DNA from: Nilaparvata lugens
Taxonomy: Eukaryota > Arthropoda > Insecta > Hemiptera > Delphacidae
Length of the DNA: 64,000 nucleotides
Direction: 5' to 3'
Assembly (NCBI RefSeq): GCF_014356525.2
Contig: NC_052506.1
Location: 13,018,783-13,082,782 of the forward strand
The notes under the pieces were generated by a model. The model searched no databases and was not told the origin of the DNA. It worked only from the letters and a program-made list of their open reading frames with translations. The translations under genes and the position numbers were made by a program. Positions within the stretch are counted from its first letter, which is position 1. Every line of letters begins with the position of its first letter. This document shows positions 40,101-52,100 of this stretch, piece by piece.

Positions 40101-43100
40101 CTATGTTATATGATTAATTCTATTTCATTATTTGTTTATTAAGGAGTTTTCTAATTATATTTTTTGTGATTTATGTATATATTATTTTCTTTCAAATTGT
40201 AATTGTTTTGATTGACAAAATAAATTTGTCTTGATTTGATATTACTAGTTAAATAATTTTCCAGCTTACACTTTCAAATGGGATATCACAAGACCAAATT
40301 TGTTTCTGAGTGTCATCTATCTATTCATCACATGACAAGGCTCACAGTATTGAAATATTATTGTGGGCATTTATCATCACTTCTCAGCCTGCTAGTTTGA
40401 AATAATCTATCATATTGCCCCTCGTAGAGGAAATTAGTTTTTTTTTATTCATTGTAGTGTTGAGGAAAATATAAAAAAGCAAGTTCATTATCGCATCAAG
40501 TCATTCACGTTTCGAGGAAACAAACAATTATTCCACAATTTTAATGTTCTGGTTCAGAGGAATTACATTTTAAATTATTTTTCGTGTACAAGTAATACTG
40601 GTTCCACGTCAACAGCGGATGGTTAATAATAATACTCAATATTAATGGAATAATTAAAATGGTATGACAAGAGTAGGTAGTTCTCTTGAATTCTCGACTT
40701 GAGGTTGTGCTCTTGAAAACATTCTACTTGTGACATTTTTCAAAGATTTTCTATTCGAATACTATCAAAATGTAATTAATTTCTCTGGATAATAATGTCT
40801 TCATTATTACTTTATGAGATATGAGTGCCCAAAGTTGAATGTGGTTGAATAAGCCATTTCACAATTGGTAGCAAATATATAGATTCATGAAATTTTGAGA
40901 ATATATTCTTCAAGATATTGTTTATGTTTGATAAGATATTGTATTTTATTAGATTATGATCTCACTTATTTCTCTAATCAGTACTATTACAACCTATTTC
41001 TTTAACATTATGCATCAAATGGGAAATGACATACTTGATTTTTCAGAATATCAATTCTATAGTAAAGTCCACGTTATAATGGCAGTGTTTGTTTAGCAAT
41101 GGTATTGCTATCCTCGTCTATCATTCAACAAAGCGGATAGCGCTATCTCTTTCTCGCTTTGCTCTGTTGCCAGATATTCTTTTAACAATGTAGAATTAAT
41201 AATTAATTAACAAAATACTTCATCTTAATTCATTATGAAATTATTTAAAATATATAATTTCTTCCTTAATAAAATATAATTGATTATTTTAAACGTTAAT
41301 GAACAGTTAATATTACATCAATAAAGCTGTATCAGCTACCGTCTATAGTAGGCATTAACAAGACTGAGGATCGGCAACGTTGATCTCCTATCTTCCTCCA
41401 CTGCCATTATAACGTGGACCTCACTATAGAGTCACCTTCACGATAACTCTGAAAGTTGAAGTCTCCTCTCATTTTTAATTATTCACTAATTTCATTAATT
41501 ATTCATTCACAATTGAATTGACAGTCAGGCTACTCTGTACAATTTATAATTCTATTTTTTCTGATGATTGCAGAACTCTAGTCCTGGCGCTGCACGTATG
41601 GTTAGATTCCTATCCTGAAGACTTCAGGGATCCTCCACTCCATACCACTCTGTATCAGCTGCTCTACTTTGCCCAAACGCATCTTCCAGAATCGGAGCTG
41701 CAGCTAAAAGTCAAACACAAGCTTGATCGTTTCACACGGGACGATCAAATGTTTGGTATGTGTTCACATTTACTAATTTTTTTATCACTTTAATTGTTAC
41801 AATTTTTCTTTAAAACAGTATTGTAAAGTTTCTTTTTTTGTCAGAAAAATATTGTTAATTCTTAAAAACAAACTGTCTAAAAAAAGAACTTTTAAAGGTT
41901 TAAGATTGACTCCTCCATACTTGAGTTGAAATGAATGTTTTAGTTTCATTAGATTATACAGTGAAGTCAGACTATCAATATAAAGACCGGTCCAGATGCT
42001 CAAGTTACCATCAGTCTTTGCTCGAGCAATAGTCGAAACATGGAAGTCATTGCGTGTGGACAGTAAAACGGATGGGTCGTCAAGCTTAAAAGTATCGGCC
42101 GGGAATCTTTTTGCAGCTGACCGTCCACCTTTTGCCTATCTATCAAAACCTAAATCGCGTAAAAATGGAAATAGAGAAATTGTGATTTCAGATTCGGATT
42201 CAGCGCCCTCAAATTAATAAAATGTCTCGTGAGTATTTGAAAATAAGCAAGTTTTTTCTCAATTGTATATAACGCCATTTAACCCTTTTTCTTTCTTGAT
42301 TCTCATGATATTCTCAGAATTTGGTGTTGATATTATGATGTACTATCATGATTATATTAAGATGTAGGCTACTATATTGTTGATATTAAGAATACTATCT
42401 ACAAATTTTCAATCCATTTACAATCACTGTGTCTCGAGATATGGCATGTAAACAAAGCCATTTAGCGATTAGCAGTAATATTATTATCTGTCATTATGTT
42501 GTTAAATACTCAGAATAACATGATTAGAAGACAAATATAGCATTATCCAGTTGAATCAGCGAAAAAATACGATATAATTATTACTATAAGGGATAAGTGA
42601 GCTTGTGAGCACAAGAATAGGAAAATGGACCGACAAAAGACGGATGCGTGTGGACGCAATTCACATCCTTCTTTTGCTTGAACCGAACGATCCGTCTTTT
42701 GCTTGAGTGGAAGACTGACGGTAAACTTGAGTGTCTGGACCGGCCTGAATTTCATGATCACAGTTCGTATCCAATTTGAATAAAATAGCATAATATTCAT
42801 TTTTTGCTTGAGTCATACCCTATAATAGAATCTATAAAAATGTATTTTAAAAGATCTTTTTATACACCTTGCTCATAGCGAATATACAAAGAGCTGAAGT
42901 ATCCAAGTATCCAATCTATGAATTCAAGTATCCAATAAATAAATGGCATGATGATGGTTGTTTATTAATTAAAATGGTATTAATAAGGTACAAAATTTAT
43001 AATTATAAATTTATAATTTATAAATTTGTAATATAAATTGGGAGTACATGATAAGGAGAGGAAGTGGCTCTCATCTTATTTGATTGGCAGACAGCAATTT

Positions 43101-46100
43101 GTTTAAATAGAGCATACTGAGGAGAAAAATAATCATAGTTACAAATACAGTTATCGCTCTAACCTAAGAAGTTTAAAGTATGGTGTCCCTCAAGGGTCCA
43201 TTTTGGGTCCCTTACTATTCCTATGTTACATCAAGGGTCTGCCTGATGTGGTTCGAGCACATGCCTCTGTGTGTCTCTATGCAGATGATGCTAACATCAT
43301 ATTTCCAGGAAAATCGATTGAGGATGTAGAACTCTCATCTGCTGTAGGCCTATCCTCTATTAATGAATACCTGAATAGCCGAAATCTCTTGCTGAACTCA
43401 AGTAAGTCTATTGTAGTCCCCTTTTCAACAAGGCAGAACAGGAGTGAATTGTGTCCAAGCGTAGCTATGAATAACACCCTTTTAGATTGTAAAGATCAAA
43501 CTAAATTTCTTGGTCTGTTAATAGATAGCAACCTTTCGTGGGATAATCATGTTGCCAATGTTGTGAAAAAGTATCCCCAGGTCTATATGCATTGCGTCAA
43601 ATGTCCAGTTTATGTAGTATACAAATATTAAAATCAATATACCACTCAGTAGTACATGCACATCTATCATATGGTCTCTGCATATATGGTAGTACAAGTA
43701 AAAGTAACCTTGGTCATATAACAGAGAGGCACAGATTAGATCTTTTTACGAAAAAAAAAACATATACAGAGGTAAGAAGTGTTTTGTAAAGTTGCCAAGC
43801 AGTCTCCAAATATTAGAAGATCCAACAATGTTTGCAAAGTATCTAAGGGAATATCTGGTAAAATTGTCGTTGTATTCGTTTCAAGAGTTTAACATTGATT
43901 TTTGACGAAACGTTTTTGTCTATACTAGGCTAGCCTAGTTATATATATATATATATATATATATATTTAATCTATTGACACTGTTCCAATGTATTTCTTA
44001 CATCTGATGAATAAAGACTATTTCTATTCTATTCTAAGGTTATTTTGAGAAGAGTCAATAATTTTCAGACTTCCAATAAGTTAATGTAGTGTAACTTATT
44101 CATATCCTATTAAACAATGAATATCCAACACTGAAAAATCATAATATAGAGGCTTTTAGACAAATTGGGAAATTGATACGATATATTATTTTTACAATTG
44201 AATCCTAGCAAACATTGATCATAGTTTTTTCTGAGTAATCCTTTTACGACTTTTTCTGTTTTCATGAAAATGTATAAAACAATTTCATGTCTCTGTATCA
44301 AGAGACTGATTAATAATTTATTTTTGCCCTTTAGGCTACATGTTGATGTGTTGGCATGCCAGTCATACTAGTCTACGAGGATACAAAGAAATAACATTTC
44401 TAATAATTTAATTTATTTTGCAGATAACTGTTCATTGTTTCCTGCCGAAGCTCTTTGTAATCAACTAAATGGCTCTCATAATGTTCCATACAATTTTCCT
44501 GATGTACCTGAGAGACACTTCGCCGAACAGCTAACACGCATGGACATGGTAATTCAGATTTTATACTTTTCAGTTACCTTAAATCAACTTGAAATAATTT
44601 TTGAAAATATTATACTCCATTTTAAATGTTTCATTCTCAGTTTGTATCTGGAGCATGCGATCAGCTCCTCACGTTTCATTATTCAATAATCCATAATACC
44701 TAAAGCTGGGTTTACACCAAAGTTATTAACAAAATGTTAACAACTTGATCCTTATAGATTCTATCAGATTGAATGGAAGTTGACAAACACACATGTTCAT
44801 CATGTGTATAAGTTTGTATCAGTTCAATCTAGAATATGAATAGAAAATGAATATGAATATCTATGAATATGATTGAGTTATTAACATTTTGTAATTACTT
44901 TGGTCTAAACGCGGCTTAAGCATATAAATATAAATAAAAATATAAATCTGAGTACCGTTTTTAAAATTATTTAGTCACGACATGGTTTGGCTAAATGAAA
45001 CATGATAACCAAAACATGTCGTGACTAAGGGCTGGTTTCCGAGCTCGGGATTTAGCTAAGCTCTAGACGTTAACCAGCTGGAGTCAGAAAATTGGCTTTC
45101 CGAACGGGGCTTAGTCGCATTCAACGTTTAAATTAAATTTCGAAGAAAACTAGAAGATTGAACACAAAATAAAATAAGGAGAAATAGTGTAAAGTTCCAG
45201 CTATTTTGAATTTATTTACGAATGTTTCATTTCGTCAAGGAAAACGTTTCCAATTAAAGAAATGAGAAAATAAGGATTATTTTGCTGCGACAATTTACTG
45301 CGACTACGCCCCGTTTCGGGAAGCCGATTTTCTGACTCCAGCTGTTTAAAGTCTAGGACTTAGCTAAATCCCGAGCTCGGAAACCGGCCCTTAATTATTG
45401 TAAAAAGGGTACTCAGATTTATATTGTTGACCGAGCGAAGTGAGGTCTAAGATTCAAGTCGACGGTTTGGCATTTCTCTTAATGTTTAAATGTTTATATG
45501 TTGCGCATTTACGGCGAAACGCGGTAATAGATTTTCATGAAATTTGACAGGTATGTTCCTTTTTTAATTGCGTATCGACGTATATACAACGTTTTTGGAA
45601 ATTTTGCATTTCAAGGATAATATAAAAGGAAAAAGGAGCCTCCTCCATACGCCAATAGTAGAGTAAAAATCAGACTATAGAATTATTCATCATAAATCAG
45701 CTGACAAGTGATTACACAGATGTGTGGAGAAGCCAGTCTATTGCTGTATTTTCATAAGGTCTATAGTTTCAATCAGGTACTTGTGGATGAGAATACTGCG
45801 TGAGGTCTACTGTTCACAGAACTACTAGTTATTTATATTCAAAAGTAGCCTTAAAGAAAAAGACAGTAACTAAGCATATATGTTTAATTTGTAATGTTCA
45901 TTTTATTATTAAGGAATAGATAGGTACAGATTTCTATAGGTATGATTCCATATGTTTAAATCTTTTTTCAACTTTCAAAATTCAATATGGAAAAATTCAA
46001 TACCTATCTTATAAAAATGTTCTAATGAATAGAAAATCTCTGAAAATTGTATTCAAAAATCATTATTTCCATTATAATTATTATAAAATAATGGATGATG

Positions 46101-49100
46101 ATTATGATTTTCCAGGCGTTTTTGCACTGGCGGCGGACGAGTTGGAACGCTACCTCCGTAAACAAAGCCATAGTTCATGACAGGTGGTTGATTGTAACGT
46201 CAGCACAGGTAGGGCTGGCTCTTACACCAATAAAAACACTAGCTGATATAGATCAGCTGAAATCAACAAATTTTTATTGGTGTAGGAGTCCTACCTGTGC
46301 TGACGTCACCAGAATGCACCATGGCTTTTTTTACGGAGGTAGTGGTTGGAGTCGGCAGGGCAGGAGCAGGATTCTCCGATTGGCTTATTATTAGCTGATT
46401 CCCAAACACCAACCCAATCAGCTGATAATAAGTCAAACTGTGAGCTTATGTCCTGCCGACTCGTTCGCCACCAGTACAAAAACACCTGAAAAAAACGCTT
46501 CATGTGGCTTGGCCCTTATAACATTCAGTTTCAACTTATATGAATGAACCAATCAATAATTTTATTAAACAAAAAATGCATAAAAGAAATCAAGATACAA
46601 AAAAATCACAATTAAAAATATGTTTCTAATAAAATACAAAAACAGGTTTCATGGTGGGGAATGAATGATTGAATCGATTTATGAGTACAAGCAGTGTTAT
46701 ATTCATTCCTTTACAATTTACTTAACAATGAAAAAAATTCTGCTTATTTACTTTCTAAACTTAATATCTACATTTCATTCATAGCTCGTAATTCTTCATT
46801 TTCTTTTCTTGTAACACGCTCCAGAACAGAAAGTCATTATAACTCTCCAATTAATTAATAGAATCCAGAGGCTTTTCAATCTCTTTTCTGGGCGCCTAGA
46901 CGTCTTTGGGTGCTCTCGTGGCAGATTCCGCAACACTCTCAATGGCTTAATTTAGAATAGATATTTGTGCCCAGGTTTCCGTATGACATTTTTCTTTCTT
47001 TCTTTTTTATAACTTTTTTCTTCTCAGTGCCCACATGATTCTTTGTTCTTTCTGTATTGCATGGTTTGTACCCATGTAAGATATGTTAAGTGCATATTTT
47101 CCCACCTCTCATATTTTCTCTTGGAATGTAGTTTCAGCAATAAATATAAGATAGGATTTTTCTAAAATAAAAAATACATATTTCTATTGTTAAGATGCTT
47201 TTTTTGTTATATAATTTATTTTGTTCTACTATTGTTTTATTCTCAGCTTGTTGTTTATTTTAAATCTAATTTTCGAATGAAGAATGTTGTAATGTTTCAA
47301 GGAGACATATACCCTGTTTAACCTGCTGTTTCCATGTATGTATTTATGCTAATAAATAAATAAGTATTGAATGAGTGTTGTTTGGTTGATTGCAGGAGCT
47401 GTTCAAAAAGGTGGTGCCACACCAGTGCCTGGGCGGGATCTGGTCGCGGCGGGACAAGTCGCGCAGCCAGGAGGCGGCCACAGTGCTGGCAACTGTCAAC
47501 CAGTTCAACGCTGTCTCCCTGCGAGTCATCAGCACCACCCTCATGGACCCGGACGCACGGCCTTCGCAGCGCGCCATCACCATTGCCACCTGGATAGATG
47601 TTGCTCAGGTCTGGCTCTACTCAACCACTGTTCTATTGATAAGTTTATTCAAAACTAAGTGAAATATCTAATCAGAGTTCTCAACCACCACTATTATCTT
47701 TTATTGATAAGTTTATTGAAAATAAAAGTCGAGTTGAATATACAATTATATCAGTATCAAGTATTATCATAGTGTAAAGTTAGCATAAGAAGATATCCCA
47801 TGGTATAGGCGTTTATGTTCCTTATGTTCCGAATTATCGTCGTAGTGTTATCATTATTATATCATAGTAAAAATTTAGCATAAGAAGATATCTCATGGTA
47901 TAGGTCGTTTATGTTCCGAATTTCACTGCTAACTCGAGTCGATAGTCCTAGTAGATCTTCTTTGTGAAGCTATGTGACGCTGGTAGTCCCTCATGCTGTG
48001 CTTTTCTTACACTCTCACCCGGCCAAAACAGTAATAATAGACTGTAGTCGACAGTAATCGGCTTGAGTTAACAAAAAATCGAAATATAAACGACCTATAC
48101 CACAGGATCTACTTATTCTATCTTTTCTCTATAGTATTATCTTTTATTTGTATGAACCAATCAATAATTTTATTAAACAAAAAATGCATAAAAGAAATCA
48201 AGATACAAAAAAATCACAATTAAAAATATGTTTCTAATAAAATACAAAAACAGGTTTCATGGTGGGGAATGAATGATTGAATCGATTTATGAGTACAAGC
48301 AGTGTTATATTCATTCCTTTACAATTTACTTAACAATGAAAAAAATTCTGCTTATTTACTTTCTAAACTTAATATCTACATTTCATTCATAGCTCGTAAT
48401 TCTTCATTTTCTTTTCTTGTAACACGCTCCAGAACAGAAAGTCATTATAACTCTCCAATTAATTAATAGAATCCAGAGGCTTTTCAATCTCTTTTCTGGG
48501 CGCCTAGACGTCTTTGGGTGCTCTCGTGGCAGATTCCGCAACACTCTCAATGGCTTAATTTAGAATAGATATTTGTGCCCAGGTTTCCGTATGACATTTT
48601 TCTTTCTTTCTTTTTTATAACTTTTTTCTTCTCAGTGCCCACATGATTCTTTGTTCTTTCTGTATTGCATGGTTTGTACCCATGTAAGATATGTTAAGTG
48701 CATATTTTCCCACCTCTCATATTTTCTCTTGGAATGTAGTTTCAGCAATAAATATAAGATAGGATTTTTCTAAAATAAAAAATACATATTTCTATTGTTA
48801 AGATGCTTTTTTTGTTATATAATTTATTTTGTTCTACTATTGTTTTATTCTCAGCTTGTTGTTATTTTAAATCTAATTTTCGAATGAAGAATGTTGTAAT
48901 GTTTCAAGGAGACATATACCCTGTTTAACCTGCTGTTTCCATGTATGTATTTATGCTAATAAATAAATAAGTATTGAATGAGTGTTGTTTGGTTGATTGC
49001 AGGAGCTGTTCAAAAAGGTGGTGCCACACCAGTGCCTGGGCGGGATCTGGTCGCGGCGGGACAAGTCGCGCAGCCAGGAGGCGGCCACAGTGCTGGCAAC

Positions 49101-52100
49101 TGTCAACCAGTTCAACGCTGTCTCACTGCGAGTCATCAGCACCACCCTCATGGACCCGGACGCACGGCCTTCGCAGCGCGCCATCACCATTGCCACCTGG
49201 ATCGATGTTGCTCAGGTCAGGTTCTACACATACACAACCACTGTTCCATTGATAAGTTTTTTTTCAAAACTAAGTGAAATATCTAATCAGAGTTTTCAAC
49301 CACCACTATTATCTTTTATTAATAAGTTTATTGAAAATAAAAGTAAACGTTTAAACCTAAAATCAGTGTTTTTTAGTAAATTTAAATCATAAAATTATAT
49401 CAGTAACTAACATCTTACTTTAAATATCAGTAATTAAAGTAATCATATTTTATCATAGAGAAAAGTTAGCATGAGAATATAATTATTATATCCCATGGTA
49501 CAGGTCGTTTATGTTCCGAATTCCACTGTTAATTCGAGTCGATAGTCCTAGTAGATCTTCTTTGTGAAGCTATGTGACGCTAGTAGTCCCTCATACTGTG
49601 CCATTCTTACAGTCACCCGGCCAAAACAGTAATAATAGACAATAGTCGACAGTAATCGGCTTGAGTTAACAAAAAATCGGAACATAAACGACCTATACAA
49701 TGAGATCTACTTATGCTATCTTTTCTCTATAGTATTATCTTTTATTTGTATTGTTTGCTCTATCCAGTAAATAAATTAATTTATAGCTTTATTGAAAACT
49801 AAGTGGAAGTTCAAGTGAAGTTGAATGTTATATCATTATTAAGACATTCTTAGGAAAAAGATAAAATAATAAGATATTCCATGATATAGTTAGTTTATTT
49901 TCCAAATTTCATTGTTAACTCGAGCAGATAGTCATAGTAGATCTTTTTAGTGAAGCTATGTGACGCTGGTAGTCTCTCATACTGTGCCATTCTTACACTC
50001 TCATCTGGCCAAAACAGTAGTCGACAGTAATTGGCTTCAGTTAATAAAATATCGGCTTGAAAATTGGAACATAAACAACCTATACCATAGGGTTTAAAAT
50101 ATTTAATATTTACCCATGGGGTAACATTTAATAAATGTTTACTACATGCACTAATTTTTTTTTAAATCTTGTGAAGTGATTGGTTGAATTTTTGTGAATT
50201 GACAAAATTGGGAAGATCAATTTATTGATCCCTTAACATTGTTTGTTATATGTATTGCTAGGTCTTATAAATAAGATCGATTGCATAATGAGCAAATACA
50301 CCATTTCTATGTAGGCTACAAGCAAATACTAGCACTAATACAAAGAAAAATAATTATCTCAAATTGTGTACAAAATATAATTCTGTTTCTTTTGTTTTAC
50401 AGGAATTGAGAGTACTGAAAAACTTCTCCTCCTTAAAAGCTATCATATCCGGCTTACAGTCAAATCCTGTTTATAGGTTACAGAAAACATGGCAAGCTTT
50501 ACCTAGAGATAAGGTAGGTTACCTATGGTATTTCTTATTTTACTGTTCCAATAGTTTAATTGATGAAATTGAAAACTATATTCACGCTGTAAAACCTCCA
50601 GCCACTGTCCTCGCTTGTAATGTTTATAACTACACAGTCTTCCCATGCACTGTATCGGAATCATTTACCCACAGTATAACAACATCATTTTATTTGCTAT
50701 GGAAATTTTCAAGTAAACATTGAAGTGCCGAGATGATAAAGAAGGCTCTTATAGTATAGAAGGATCTCGCAGTTATGATTCTTAACTTATGTCCCTGAAA
50801 TTCAGTTATAAGACGCATTTACTCAATGTTTAAAGAAATGAAAATTATTTTTATTATTAAAAATCGTTCATCTTGTTGCACAAACATATGTTCAAGCAAT
50901 ATTTTTGTACAGTGATAATTATTATATTATTACAAAGACTTCATTATCAATGAAGATTGCCTTGAATAGCAAATGCACTATCTCATTTGATTCGTTGATA
51001 TCATAGCCACCTCTAATGTATTAGAGGTGGCTATGTTGATATCCATTTTGTGGAGTAATTTCAATCTTTATTTGTTTGGTTGAGAATCTCTCTCTCTCTC
51101 TCCAATGGCGCTACAGCCCAAATCGGGCTTTGGCCTCAGTTGAACTTTGCCTCCAGCCATCTCTATCCATTGCTGCACCTTTCCATCTCCTCAAACGTAG
51201 CATTTCCCTAGCGTCCTTTGCCACTCTATCCTCCCATCGCTCTCTTGGTCTTCCAACAGGTCTCCTTCCTCCAGGCTGTCCCACGAATACTTTCCTTGGC
51301 ACACGTATATCTGGCATCCGTTGCAAATGTCCTGCCCATCGGAGCCGCATCAATCTTATGTGGGCCGATAGTGGGGGTTCTCTGTAGAGTGTTGCTAACT
51401 CTGCATTAGTACGGATACGCCACTGTCCTGCCTCACACACTGGTCCATATATTCTTCGCAGCATCTTTCTCTCAAATACATTCAACAGGTCTGCTGTTCT
51501 GGCTGTCATTGTCCATGTCTCACTTCCGTAACACACCACTGTCCTTATAATGCTTTTATATAGTTTCATCTTGCATTCACGGTGTACATTCCTAGCTTTG
51601 AATATGCATATAAGGGAGAAAAATGTGCGGTTGGCTGCAGTGATACGTTTTTGAACTTCTTTGAGTTGCTCATTAGTATCCGTTATGCAACTCCCTAGGT
51701 AAGTGAAATTGTCAACTACTTCATAGTGCTTCCCTCCACATTCCATACGTTGTCCGAGTATATTCCGATGCTGTCTACTCTGGAGCAATATTTTTGTTTT
51801 TCCAGTGTTTATCTCCAGCCCAACATCCGATGCACCCTCCTCCAACTCCATTGCTACATTCTTCATAGCCATCATAGATCTACCAAGTATGCCAATATCA
51901 TCTGCATAGCCTAGTATTTGGACTGACTTCATCATCAGTGTTCCACACCTATCCACTGAAGTTCTCCATATTGCATGCTCTAGTGCCAAGTTGAAGAGCA
52001 TTGGTGCAATTCCATCTCCTTGCTTTAGGCCATGCTTCGTTTCGAAATATTCTGTCAGCTCTCCAGCCACTCTGACCTGGCAAATCTTATTCTCCATTGT

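Larger units (their letters stand above)
46545..49345 (+). repeat. Tandem genomic duplication containing an Rgl exon
   Basis: 46545-47740 and 48153-49345 are direct copies offset by 1607-1608 bp. From the left edge through the end of the exon (about 1.06 kb) I count one 1-bp indel (in 'gttgttta', about 47252) and two substitutions. After the exon the copies diverge noticeably, with indels near 47620 against 49228. Each copy is followed by a related MITE. Confidence 0.9.

Noticed and set aside
46095..46394. 99-codon frame over the nested MITEs (and 58770-59024)
   Set aside because: Translation of palindromic MITE sequence; no protein family.
47344..47658. Alternative frames over the duplicated exon
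   Set aside because: Shadows of the GC-rich exon in other frames, present identically in both copies.
50514..50723. C-terminal extension of exon 7 as an alternative short Rgl
   Set aside because: The open frame past the GTAGGT donor is not conserved-looking and the donor is strong; no evidence of intron retention.
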